NCBI GenBank assembly: GCA_900752065.1 | Contig: CAADTT010000049.1 | Coordinates: 1-27,287 of the forward strand | Length of the DNA: 27,287 nucleotides | Direction of reading: 5' to 3' | Origin: Lachnospiraceae bacterium | Lineage (GTDB): Bacteria; Bacillota; Clostridia; Lachnospirales; Lachnospiraceae | Shown here: one piece after another, positions 1 through 6,993 of the stretch | Layout of the letters: each line of letters begins with the position of its first letter | How positions within the stretch are numbered: position 1 is the first letter of the stretch | The notes under the pieces: generated by a model | Told to the model about the DNA's origin: nothing | What the model saw: only the letters and a program-made list of their open reading frames with translations | Database searches by the model: none | Made by a program: the position numbers and the translations under genes

Positions 1-49
1 CGATTTGTCAAGTGTTTTTTGAAAAAAAGTGGGTGATTTTTTTAGATAG
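1..49. other. AT-rich low-complexity window edge
   Basis: This stretch is built of T and A runs around GTCAAGTG and AAAGTGGGTGA. It carries no reading frame that continues the permease downstream. It looks like intergenic or repeat sequence abutting the interior of a permease gene. The abrupt change near position 50 is either a real deletion or insertion junction or an assembly break. Confidence 0.4.
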
Positions 50-133
50 GGGTCTGAAAGCCTTATAAAATCAGGGCTGAAGATTCCGAGAAGTTATTAT
101 ACGAAAACGGAGGAAATCAACCTGGCCTCTCTG

Positions 134-2083
134 ATGGACGGGAGATTTCCTGAGACGGCGGAGGAGATCGCCATTGACCGTATGCACGCGGACAATGTGG
201 GGGTAAAAGTGGGAGACAGCATTTCGGTTGGAGAAAAGAGCTGGAAGGTTACAGGACTGATCGCCTACGTCAACTACTCCACACTTCATGAAAAGAACAC
301 GGATATGATGTTTGACGCTTTGAAATTCAATGTAGCGATGGAAACGGAAGAAGGATTTGAACGTCTTGGAAGTCCGGTTCACTATGCCTACGCATGGCAG
401 TATGAACGCAGGGCGTCGGATAAGAAGCAGGAAAAGGAATGGTCAGACGATTTCCTTTCCGTCCTGCTGACCCAAACGGCTGCCGGTCAGAATGATCTGA
501 TCGATTATCTTCCCGGTTACGCGAATCAGGCGATTCACTTTGCCACGGAAGACATGGGCAGCGACCTTGCGATGGGCGGCGTGCTGCTGGATATCCTGAT
601 CGTTATCATCGCCTTTATTTTTGCTGTGACGATCAGCAACACCATCACGAGGGAGGCAAAGACCATTGGAACGCTGCGGGCTTCCGGATATACCAGAGGA
701 GAACTGATCCGGCATTATCTTGCCATGCCTGTGATCGTAACGCTGGTTTCAGCGGCGATCGGCAATATCCTCGGCTATACGGTATTCAAAAATGTGGTGG
801 TTTCTATGTACTATAACAGCTACAGCCTGCCTGCTTATGAGACGGTATGGAATCCGGATGCATTTTTGAAAACCACCTTAATCCCGCTGGCGCTGATGTT
901 TGCTGTGAATCTGGCGGTCATTGCAAAGAAAATGCAGCATGCGCCCCTTGCGTTTCTACGGGGAGATCTGAAAAAGAACGGCCGGAAAAGGGCGGTGCGC
1001 CTGCCGGCATGGCGTTTTTTTAGCCGGTTCCGCATACGCATTATCTTTCAGAATATACCGAATTATCTGATCCTGTTTTTTGGCATCTTTTTCGTCATGG
1101 TGATGCTGGCTATGGCGGTGGGAATGCCGAATACGCTGGATTATTATAAGAAAAACGCAGGCGATATGATGCCTGCAAACTATCAGTACATATTGAAATC
1201 CTGTGAGGATGGGAATGGGAATCCGATCGTTACAGAAAACACGGCAGCCGAGCAGTTCTGTATGAAATCCCTGCAGCGAAAGAGCGATGCGATCGATGAG
1301 GAAATCTCCGTCTATGGAATTGTTCCGGACAGCAGATATTTTGTTATGGATGACCTGGATTCCCTGAGGGATGGCGAGGTGTATCTTTCCGGTTCTTTTC
1401 GGGATAAATATGGTATTTCCATCGGCGACAGGATAACGCTTGACGAAAAATATGAGAACAGGCAGTATTCTTTCAAAGTCAGGGGATTTTATGATCAAAC
1501 GGTCAGTATTGCAGTTTTTATGCCTCTGGAGCAGTTTCGCTCTGTCTTTGATCTGGAGAAGGGGGAATTTGGAGGATATCTGTCCGATACGGTGATCAAG
1601 GATATTGATGAGGATGAAATTGCCACGGTGATCACCGAGCGGGATATTACGAAGATGTGCGATCAGTTGGATCATTCTATGGGGGCTTATATGCAGTATT
1701 TTCAGGTGCTTTGCATCCTCTTGTCGGCGGTGATGATCTATCTGCTTACCAAGATCATCATTGAGAAAAATGAAAATGCCATCTCCATGCTCAAGATCCT
1801 TGGCTATGAAGACAGAGAGATCGCGAGCCTGTATCTGTTTTCTACGACGATGATCTTACTGTTTGCAGATGCGCTCGGCGTTGTGCTCGGCTCGCTCGTC
1901 ATGAGGGAAGCGTGGAAGATCATTTTGTCAAAATTCAGCGGATGGTATGTCTTTGCAATCAGTCCGGCCGGTTATGGAAAGATGTTTCTGTTCGTGCTGG
2001 CCGGGTATCTTCTGGTGCTGGGATTCGATTTCAGGAGGATCAGGAAGGTCCCTATGGAGGAAGCGCTGAAAAATGCGGAGTAA
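134..2083 (+). CDS. FtsX-family ABC transporter permease, 5'-truncated
   Basis: This is the C-terminal part of a large FtsX/MacB-type ABC permease. Such proteins sit in the cytoplasmic membrane and work with a separate ATPase in lipoprotein or peptide export or cell-envelope processes. Helices are visible at about residues 148-168, 197-216, 247-264 and 310-330 (first FtsX domain). More lie at about 525-545, 570-590 and 620-640 (second domain), with an extracytoplasmic domain between. The EAKTIGTLRASGY stretch after the first helix is the typical FtsX cytoplasmic loop. The ATG at 134 is only the first available start. The same frame is open back to 50 and reads as family-like sequence (IPRSYYTKTEEINLASL), then meets a TAG at 47-49. 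The usual N-terminal helix and much of the first extracytoplasmic domain are therefore missing. Full-length relatives have roughly 800-1100 residues against 649 here. No ATPase gene is present. The family is certain; the substrate is unknown. Confidence 0.85.
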   Translation: MDGRFPETAEEIAIDRMHADNVGVKVGDSISVGEKSWKVTGLIAYVNYSTLHEKNTDMMFDALKFNVAMETEEGFERLGSPVHYAYAWQYERRASDKKQEKEWSDDFLSVLLTQTAAGQNDLIDYLPGYANQAIHFATEDMGSDLAMGGVLLDILIVIIAFIFAVTISNTITREAKTIGTLRASGYTRGELIRHYLAMPVIVTLVSAAIGNILGYTVFKNVVVSMYYNSYSLPAYETVWNPDAFLKTTLIPLALMFAVNLAVIAKKMQHAPLAFLRGDLKKNGRKRAVRLPAWRFFSRFRIRIIFQNIPNYLILFFGIFFVMVMLAMAVGMPNTLDYYKKNAGDMMPANYQYILKSCEDGNGNPIVTENTAAEQFCMKSLQRKSDAIDEEISVYGIVPDSRYFVMDDLDSLRDGEVYLSGSFRDKYGISIGDRITLDEKYENRQYSFKVRGFYDQTVSIAVFMPLEQFRSVFDLEKGEFGGYLSDTVIKDIDEDEIATVITERDITKMCDQLDHSMGAYMQYFQVLCILLSAVMIYLLTKIIIEKNENAISMLKILGYEDREIASLYLFSTTMILLFADALGVVLGSLVMREAWKIILSKFSGWYVFAISPAGYGKMFLFVLAGYLLVLGFDFRRIRKVPMEEALKNAE

Positions 2084-2101
2084 GGACAGAAACGGAAATC
2101 A

Positions 2102-2179
2102 GCGGGGAACAGCTTCGGGCGGCCATAGAGCCGGCCGGATACCGGATTCTGGCGGTGAAAAGAGAAGCTTGTTCCCCGC
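2102..2179. repeat. Long imperfect hairpin between convergent genes
   Basis: A 15-base arm (2102-2116, GCGGGGAACAGCTTC) pairs with 2164-2179 (GAAGCTTGTTCCCCGC) with one bulged T. The loop is GC-rich and about 47 bases long, with further CCGG repeats. It lies between the permease stop and the 3' end of the minus-strand gene at 2209. No T-run follows on either strand, so it is not a standard intrinsic terminator. It could be a processing hairpin or a decayed repeat. Confidence 0.5.
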
Positions 2180-2208
2180 GTCATTCTTTCGAAGCAGAGG
2201 GGAAGAAG

Positions 2209-2685
2209 TCAGTCCGCAGATGCTTCCTCCGCCGTTTTCAGCGCTGACTTTACGGCGTCAAGCAGAACCTGGGAGGTGTAGCGGCTGTCTTCGGAGTAGG
2301 TAATGTCTTCCACGGACTGCTTTTCACAGATCTGTCCGGCAAGTTCCTCCAGAGCGGGCTGCACCAGAGGATACATCGTCGTTACCGACTCGCTTAAATT
2401 CACAAGGCGGATGGAGTTGATGTGAGCGCTGTCTACCGTAACCTCCACATCCAGAGCGTTGTCATTCAGGGTGATGGGAGTCGTGTAGACGCCGGGCGCA
2501 TATCGGGCCTGGGAAACAGAAGAACTGTCCTGCCCTTTAGCCGGAAGATTGCCGGGAGCAGAGGCCGTTTTTGGCTTGAACATTACGATCATAAGTATCA
2601 CGAGGATAATGCCCAGAACAATGAAAATTCCGGTGTAAATCAGTTCCCTCATGCGAAATACCATTATTTTAGTCTTTGAACTCAT
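2209..2685 (-). CDS. Membrane-anchored FMN-binding-like domain protein
   Basis: This 158-residue protein has a short basic N-terminus, one helix at about residues 14-36, a Pro/Ser-rich linker (38-60) and a small extracytoplasmic domain. The domain resembles the FMN-binding fold of the NqrC/RnfG group. It has the opening YxPGVYTTPITL, a beta-strand stretch with DVEVTVDSAHINSIRLVN, and a final SRYTSQVLLDAVKSAL that lines up with the SGATxTS-A-x-AL segment carrying the covalent FMN threonine. The Gly-Ala of that motif is missing here, so covalent FMN attachment is doubtful. An AGGAGG sits 8 bases before the ATG at 2685. The gene stands alone, convergent with the permease. Similar single-helix proteins are common in Lachnospiraceae and unstudied as far as I know. 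The domain call is inference from pattern; function is unknown. Confidence 0.7.
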   Translation of the reverse strand: MSSKTKIMVFRMRELIYTGIFIVLGIILVILMIVMFKPKTASAPGNLPAKGQDSSSVSQARYAPGVYTTPITLNDNALDVEVTVDSAHINSIRLVNLSESVTTMYPLVQPALEELAGQICEKQSVEDITYSEDSRYTSQVLLDAVKSALKTAEEASAD

Positions 2686-2772
2686 CTGCAGTCCTCCTAA
2701 CGATTTAATTTCTATATTCTATTGCGGAATGGAAAAGGTTATGCACGGAAAAATGGAAACACTGATTTTTAC

Positions 2773-2801
2773 TTGACAAGCATGCGTAATTAATATATAA
2801 T
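2773..2801 (+). promoter_or_regulatory. Consensus sigma-A promoter of the cell-wall hydrolase
   Basis: TTGACA (2773-2778) and TATAAT (2796-2801) are both perfect and separated by 17 bases. The expected transcription start is near 2808, leaving a leader of about 90 bases before the ATG at 2899. Confidence 0.85.
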
Positions 2802-2806
2802 GCGGT

Positions 2807-2835
2807 TGTAACAAACGTAACAAAAATGTAACAAA
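2807..2835 (+). promoter_or_regulatory. Tandem TGTAAC motifs, possible WalR-type operator
   Basis: Three direct copies of (T/C)GTAACAAA start at 2807, 2816 and 2827, right at the predicted transcription start. The last two are spaced as CGTAAC-N5-TGTAAC, one mismatch from the WalR (YycF) consensus TGTWAH-N5-TGTWAH known from Bacillus and Staphylococcus. A further TGTAAT lies at 2858. WalR controls cell-wall hydrolases, which fits the downstream gene. The position downstream of the -10 would suit repression. This is inference from motif and context. Confidence 0.45.
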
Positions 2836-2898
2836 TTCGGGGGAAAAAGTAATATTCTGTAATAATTCCTCGAAAAATCAGTTACGCAGGAGGTTTGT

Positions 2899-4062
2899 AT
2901 GAGAGTAAAAATAAGACCTGTAATCGGTTGTGCAGTTTCCGTGGCTGCGATTTCCATGTTTTCATCCATGGCAGTGCTGGCGGCATCCGATACAGAGATA
3001 GAAGATGCAAAGTGGAGTTTTACGGCGGTGGCAAATGTCAATACCCAGGTGAATATCCGGGCAGGCGCGTCTACGGACAGCGCGATCGTGGGCTATCTCC
3101 CGAAAGCGGCGACGGCGGAAGTCATTGAGAGAGGAAAAGAGTGGACACACATTATTTCCGGCGGTGTCGAAGGATATATCAAAGATGAGTTCCTTGCCTA
3201 CGGGGATGAGGCGAAACGGCTTGCCGGCGTGTACGGAATCCCGGGGGTAGAGGTGTCCTGGGATGATGTTAATATGTTTTCCCGCCCGGATTGCTGCTCT
3301 TCTGTTTTGAAGAAGGCAAAGGGCGGAAGCGAATATACGCTGCTGGATAAAGAGGGCGCATGGTACGCTGTTCAGATGGATGATGTGACTGTGGCATATG
3401 TTCCGGCAGAGGATGTGCAGAAGACTACGATCTTGGAGAAAGCGATTCCGGTGGAAACAGCCTATGGAGAGAGTGATGGAACCTATACAGCCGCAAGCTG
3501 GCAGCCGGAGTATGCAGAGGATACGGCGGCAGATCAGGGCAGCGGCGCTTCGGCGGCTTCTGGCTATACAGCGGACAGCTCCGCAGCAGGTACATCGGCC
3601 GCAGATACTTATACTGATTCATCCGCAGACAATACTTATGCAGATACGTCTTCTTATGATACAACCGGTACAGACACCGGGGCTTCCTCTGGTACAGACG
3701 AGCCTTCCGAGGAGACGGTTACCACAGCCAGCACAGATGATGTGTCACTTCTGGCGGCGCTGATCTACTGCGAGGCAGGAAACCAGTCGAGAGAAGGAAA
3801 GGTAGCGGTCGGTGCGGTCGTGATGAACCGGATTGCCAGCAGTTCTTATCCGGGAAGCATCCGCGAGGTGATTTACCAGAGCGGGCAGTTCTCTCCGGCA
3901 ATCAGCGGATGGCTGGATCAGGTGATTGCAAGCGGAGCGCCCAGTGATTGCTATGAGGCGGCACAGGCGGCGCTGAACGGGGAAAATCCTGTTCCCGGCG
4001 CACTGTACTTTAACACCAGCGCAGGAAAAGGAACGAAAATCGGAGCACACTGGTTCTATTAA
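2899..4062 (+). CDS. Secreted SH3-domain cell wall hydrolase (SleB/CwlJ-type)
   Basis: This 387-residue protein has a signal peptide (basic MRVKIR, hydrophobic core about 8-27, Ala-Ala cleavage region near 28-30), so it is exported. Residues 42-98 form a bacterial SH3 domain (VNIRAGASTDSAIVGYL...GYI). A weaker SH3-like unit spans about 118-172. Residues 185-278 are a low-complexity Ser/Thr/Ala/Asp/Tyr linker, as in wall-spanning proteins. The C-terminus (283-387) is a Hydrolase_2 domain with the conserved LIYCEAGNQSxEGKVAVGAVVxNR block. Glu292 is the likely catalytic acid, and the ending ALYFNT...IGAHWFY is typical. In spore formers SleB/CwlJ relatives degrade cortex, but SH3-bearing forms in Lachnospiraceae more likely act on vegetative wall. 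AGGAGG lies 6 bases before the ATG. The gene is monocistronic, between a strong promoter and a terminator. Confidence 0.9.
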   Translation: MRVKIRPVIGCAVSVAAISMFSSMAVLAASDTEIEDAKWSFTAVANVNTQVNIRAGASTDSAIVGYLPKAATAEVIERGKEWTHIISGGVEGYIKDEFLAYGDEAKRLAGVYGIPGVEVSWDDVNMFSRPDCCSSVLKKAKGGSEYTLLDKEGAWYAVQMDDVTVAYVPAEDVQKTTILEKAIPVETAYGESDGTYTAASWQPEYAEDTAADQGSGASAASGYTADSSAAGTSAADTYTDSSADNTYADTSSYDTTGTDTGASSGTDEPSEETVTTASTDDVSLLAALIYCEAGNQSREGKVAVGAVVMNRIASSSYPGSIREVIYQSGQFSPAISGWLDQVIASGAPSDCYEAAQAALNGENPVPGALYFNTSAGKGTKIGAHWFY

Positions 4063-4069
4063 GCAGACA

Positions 4070-4101
4070 AATCGGAGATGCACAGGCGTCTCCGATTTTT
4101 T
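4070..4101 (+). terminator. Intrinsic terminator of the cell-wall hydrolase gene
   Basis: A 9-bp perfect stem (AATCGGAGA, 4070-4078, with TCTCCGATT, 4089-4097) and a 10-base loop run into a T-run. It starts 8 bases after the stop codon. Confidence 0.9.
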
Positions 4102-4209
4102 AACATTTTGGATGCTTTTTGTCAGGTATATGAAAACTGGTCAGGTGGATCAGCCTTGGGTACGAAGAAACGTACATGAGTGAATGTGAATAGAAGAAAG
4201 GATATGGAA

Positions 4210-4710
4210 ATGGAGATAAGGAAAGCCAGGATGGAAGAAATGGAACTTCTGTTGGAAAAATATAAAAATGCCAGAAGCTTTATGGCGGCTCATGGAAATC
4301 CGGATCAGTGGGGAAAAAATTATCCTCCGCGGGAAATGGTGGAAAAGAATGTGGAGGAGGGAAGCTGTTATGTCTGCGAGCATGAGGGGCGTGTTGTGGG
4401 TGTGTTTTATTATAAGGAAGGAAGAGACAGGACTTATGATGTGATCGAGGGAGGAGAATGGCTTTCGGAGGCGCCCTATGGTGTTGTTCACAGAATCACC
4501 TCAGACGGTACGGTGAAGGGAACGGCATCCTTTTGTCTGGATTGGGCGTTCCGAAAGTGCGGAAATCTCCGGATCGACACGCACCGGGACAATGTGGTGA
4601 TGCAGAATCTTCTGAAAAAGAATGGATTTTCTTACTGCGGGATCATTCATGTTGAAGACGGAAGCGAGAGGCTGGCGTATCAAAAAATATGCAAAAAAGC
4701 GCGCCGCTAG
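4210..4710 (+). CDS. GNAT-family N-acetyltransferase
   Basis: A GNAT acetyltransferase of about 166 residues, transferring an acetyl group from acetyl-CoA to an unknown amine. It opens with the typical MEIRKARMEEMELLLEKY. A central strand pair follows (CYVCEHEGRVVGVFYY). The acetyl-CoA-binding region lies near HRITSDGTVKGTASFCLDWAF and LRIDTHRDNVVMQNLLKKNGF, the latter being the classic GNAT motif B ending. The frame is open from a GTG at 4180, but AAAGGA at 4197-4202 is 7 bases from the ATG at 4210, and family homology begins there, so I chose that start. It is convergent with the CapA-family gene and shares a two-way terminator with it. GNAT substrates cannot be read from sequence. Confidence 0.85.
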   Translation: MEIRKARMEEMELLLEKYKNARSFMAAHGNPDQWGKNYPPREMVEKNVEEGSCYVCEHEGRVVGVFYYKEGRDRTYDVIEGGEWLSEAPYGVVHRITSDGTVKGTASFCLDWAFRKCGNLRIDTHRDNVVMQNLLKKNGFSYCGIIHVEDGSERLAYQKICKKARR

Positions 4711-4733
4711 CGCCCTTTCTTGTAGACTAAGGC

Positions 4734-4779
4734 ATAAAAAAGGGCTGCCGCAGGAATACAAAACAGTGCGGCAGCCTTT
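4734..4779 (-). terminator. Bidirectional terminator between the GNAT and CapA genes
   Basis: A perfect 10-bp GC-rich stem (GGCTGCCGCA, 4743-4752, with TGCGGCAGCC, 4767-4776). On the minus strand it is followed by six Ts, so it ends the CapA transcript well. On the plus strand the T-run is only TTT, giving weaker termination of the acetyltransferase transcript. Confidence 0.85.
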
Positions 4780-5915
4780 CATGTATAGGGAACCTGGCTG
4801 CTCAGATCCTCCAATTTCTGAAGAATTCTTTCCGCTTCGCTGCCTTCCGCCGGGGTGGGCTGGTAATTGTTGTAGCCGGAGGCGGAGGAGATGCAGCAGG
4901 GTATGATATTGATATTTTCATCGGAGAGAACTTCGCCGTTTCGGATGGTAAAGGTCTGCTGGAAGATCATGGTGTCCATGTCCGACGGGGCGGAATTTCC
5001 GCCGAAGCAGAAGTTCCCCAGGCTGTATACGATATATTTTCCATGGTATTCTTCGATGCCCTGAAGTACATGGGGATGGTGACCGATGACCAGATCGGAG
5101 CCGTAGTCCACAGCAGTGCGGGCCAGCGTCCTCTGGTTGGAATCGGGAACAGTCTCCCGCTCATTTCCCCAGTGAAAAATGGTGATGATCAGATCTGCCC
5201 CATCCTTCTTCACCCTGGCGATGTTGTCCTTGAGCTGCTGCATACGTTCTAAGTGGTCGTTCAGCTCATAGATTCCCACAAGCCCTATCTTTATACCCTT
5301 TACGGTCATGACAGCTGTGTCATCGTAGCCGAAGGTGGTGATGCCCGCATCTTTCAGGATATTTTTTGTGTCTTCAAAGCTCTGGTCGCCGTAATCGTGG
5401 CTGTGGTTGTTTGCCAGATTTGCCGCTTCCACGGAGGAACCGGACAGAACACTGGCATATTCCGGTGCGCCTTTGAAGGCAAACTTGTTTCCGTTTCTTG
5501 CTGTGGATTCTGTGAGGGTTCCTTCCATGTTGACAATGGACAGGTCATCCGCCTCCAAAATGGATTTGACATTTGCAAAAAAATAATCGGCGCCCTGAGT
5601 ATCATAGTAGGCATTAAAACTGGTGGCATAGTTGAAATTCTGATCCGTACCCAGCGTGCAGTCTCCCATCAGGCTCACTGTGATCTCGGCATCCGGAAGC
5701 CGGGGGATGGCGGCGGGGTTAGATTCTGCTTCAGAAGAAGGCTGCACGGCATCCGGTTTTTGCGGAGTGTCTGTAGCTTTCCGCGGTTTTTTTATGAGAA
5801 AAAAGACTGCTGCCAGCAGAAGGATTCCGAGACAGGCTGCCAGCAGAAGTTTCTGATATTTCCTTTTTTTTCGATGCAGAAGTATTTTTTCTTTGTAGCT
5901 CAGTTTTTTCATCAT
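4779..5915 (-). CDS. CapA-family (PGA_cap) metallophosphatase-like protein
   Basis: A membrane-anchored protein of the CapA family, named for poly-gamma-glutamate capsule synthesis in Bacillus. Basic residues (LHRKKRKYQK) precede a single helix at about 22-42. A Pro/Ser/Glu-rich linker follows, then an extracytoplasmic PGA_cap domain with the calcineurin-like signature blocks GDCTLG, NMEGTLT, LANNHSHDYG, ITIFHWGNE, GHHPHVLQG and YSLGNFCFGG. The Asp, Glu, Asn-His and His-x-His residues of the putative metal site are all present. The frame is open to 6140, but homology, the membrane anchor and a GAGGAA site all point to MMKKLSYKEK at 5915, giving 378 residues. No capB, capC or capE genes are nearby, so a capsule role is not supported. 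Solitary CapA proteins are common in Clostridia and their substrate is unknown. Confidence 0.88.
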   Translation of the reverse strand: MMKKLSYKEKILLHRKKRKYQKLLLAACLGILLLAAVFFLIKKPRKATDTPQKPDAVQPSSEAESNPAAIPRLPDAEITVSLMGDCTLGTDQNFNYATSFNAYYDTQGADYFFANVKSILEADDLSIVNMEGTLTESTARNGNKFAFKGAPEYASVLSGSSVEAANLANNHSHDYGDQSFEDTKNILKDAGITTFGYDDTAVMTVKGIKIGLVGIYELNDHLERMQQLKDNIARVKKDGADLIITIFHWGNERETVPDSNQRTLARTAVDYGSDLVIGHHPHVLQGIEEYHGKYIVYSLGNFCFGGNSAPSDMDTMIFQQTFTIRNGEVLSDENINIIPCCISSASGYNNYQPTPAEGSEAERILQKLEDLSSQVPYT

Positions 5916-5948
5916 AGGTTCCTCGTTATGTATGATCCGTTTACTGGA

Positions 5949-5977
5949 AGTATAGCCTATAATTTTTTTTTGCGCAA
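5949..5977 (-). promoter_or_regulatory. Likely promoter of the CapA-family gene
   Basis: On the minus strand TTGCGC (5972-5977) and TATACT (5949-5954) are separated by 17 bases, with an A-run in the spacer. It is divergent from the mecA promoter about 80 bases away. Confidence 0.55.
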
Positions 5978-6053
5978 TCAAAATATGGTTCCATTTCGGC
6001 TGGAATTTGGGTACAATAGCAGTAACAACAGAGCAGGCTGTTATACGCAGAGG

Positions 6054-6082
6054 TTGCAAAGAAAAGAATAGTATGTTATAGT
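6054..6082 (+). promoter_or_regulatory. Likely promoter of the mecA-type gene
   Basis: TTGCAA (6054-6059) and TATAGT (6077-6082) with a 17-base spacer, about 57 bases before the ATG. Confidence 0.6.
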
Positions 6083-6138
6083 TTTGGTAGAACAGATAGA
6101 AAAATGCCGGCTTGGAAGCAGGGAAAGGAGGGACAGCC

Positions 6139-6684
6139 ATGAAGATTGAAAAGGTTAATGAGAATCAGATTTTGTGGTCATTGTATAAGGAAGACCTGAT
6201 CCGCAATAAAATCAGTATTGCCGACTTTCTGACAGGTACGCCGAAGGTGCGTGAGCTGTTCCAGGAAGCGATCAGGCAGGCGGAAAAAGATCTGAGCTTT
6301 CAGGTTGAAGGGTATTTGCTGAACTGTCAGCTCAGGGAGATGAATGAGGAGAAGATCACATTTGCTATTACCAAAAAAGAGGTGATACCGGAGATTCCTT
6401 ATCTGCTCGCAACCTTTGACAATCTGGATGAAGTCATCCGGATATCAGGACTTTTAAGCGGGGAGATGGATTTAAAAAATTCCCTGTATAAATTGGAAGA
6501 AAACTATCTGCTGATCCTGCAGCCAAAGAGAAAGGATGAGCAGCAGCTTGCCTGGTGTACCGTGAATCTGTCAGAATTTGTGGAGATCGAGGCGATCAGT
6601 GTGAGCCAGAGGGCTTTTATTGTGGAACATGGGGAATGTATCATCGGCGACGGCGCATTGCAGCGGTTAAGAGATATTTCATAG
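6139..6684 (+). CDS. mecA: MecA-family adaptor protein for ClpC
   Basis: A cytosolic adaptor of the MecA/YpbH family (unrelated to the methicillin-resistance gene of the same name). In Bacillus, MecA delivers substrates such as ComK to the ClpCP protease and drives ClpC assembly. The N-terminal part begins MKIEKVNENQILWSLYKEDL and continues with a predicted helix (VRELFQEAIRQAEKDLSFQVEG), matching the usual MecA start. The C-terminal part holds the ClpC-binding-type alternation (YLLATFDNLDEVIRISGLL...LYKLEENYLLIL). At 181 residues it is shorter than the roughly 220 of Bacillus MecA; the acidic inter-domain linker is nearly absent. The frame runs up to a TTG at 6112, but AAAGGAGGGA precedes the ATG at 6139 at good spacing. 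It is a single gene with its own promoter and terminator. Targets are unknown. Confidence 0.82.
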   Translation: MKIEKVNENQILWSLYKEDLIRNKISIADFLTGTPKVRELFQEAIRQAEKDLSFQVEGYLLNCQLREMNEEKITFAITKKEVIPEIPYLLATFDNLDEVIRISGLLSGEMDLKNSLYKLEENYLLILQPKRKDEQQLAWCTVNLSEFVEIEAISVSQRAFIVEHGECIIGDGALQRLRDIS

Positions 6685-6690
6685 AAAGAA

Positions 6691-6720
6691 AAATCCGCAG
6701 GCTGGGAGGTCTGCGGATTT
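6691..6720. terminator. Bidirectional terminator between mecA and tRNA-Ser
   Basis: A perfect 10-bp stem (AAATCCGCAG, 6691-6700, with CTGCGGATTT, 6711-6720) with a 10-base loop. The minus strand continues TTTTTCTTTC, so it terminates the tRNA-Ser transcript. The plus-strand tail is shorter but probably ends mecA. Confidence 0.8.
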
Positions 6721-6725
6721 CTGTA

Positions 6726-6811
6726 CGGAGACGGTGGGATTCGAACCCACGTGCCCTTGCGGACAACCGCATTTCGAGTGCGGCTCGTTATGACCACTTC
6801 GATACGTCTCC
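6726..6811 (-). tRNA. tRNA-Ser (anticodon CGA)
   Basis: An 86-base class II tRNA. The acceptor arms GGAGACG and CGTCTCC pair perfectly with G as discriminator base, as expected for serine. The T arm reads GTGGGTTCGAATCCCAC. The anticodon stem-loop is CCGCA-CTCGAAA-TGCGG with anticodon CGA, and the long variable arm (TGTCCGCAAGGGCA) marks it as serine. No CCA is encoded. Confidence 0.95.
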
Positions 6812-6835
6812 AAGTCTTTGAAATTGACAGATTCT

Positions 6836-6864
6836 ATTATATTCGCGCCCGCGGGATAAGTCAA
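6836..6864 (-). promoter_or_regulatory. Promoter of tRNA-Ser
   Basis: On the minus strand TTGACT (6859-6864) and TATAAT (6836-6841) have a 17-base GC-rich spacer. The predicted start is about 15-20 bases before the mature tRNA. The GC-rich tract right before the -10 differs from the AT-rich surroundings. Confidence 0.8.
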
Positions 6865-6900
6865 TGGTAAATTTTAATATGAGGACTGTTACCTGTATTG

Positions 6901-6929
6901 TTGACGTATGGAGGGGTTCGGGATATAAT
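6901..6929 (+). promoter_or_regulatory. Promoter of the Mrp/NBP35 gene
   Basis: TTGACG (6901-6906) and a perfect TATAAT (6924-6929), 17 bases apart, about 65 bases ahead of the start codon. Confidence 0.8.
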
Positions 6930-6993
6930 AAACGGGGATAAAAGGAAAAGTATCATAAAATATTATGTTATATAGTGTAAGGAGGAAAACACA

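Noticed and set aside
5253..6071. Long plus-strand open frame of 272 codons opposite the CapA gene
   Set aside because: It is a Cys/Val/Phe-rich antisense frame; the minus strand encodes an intact, motif-complete CapA protein there.
6139..6684. mecA as a beta-lactam resistance determinant
   Set aside because: The protein is the small ClpC adaptor family; it has no penicillin-binding domain.
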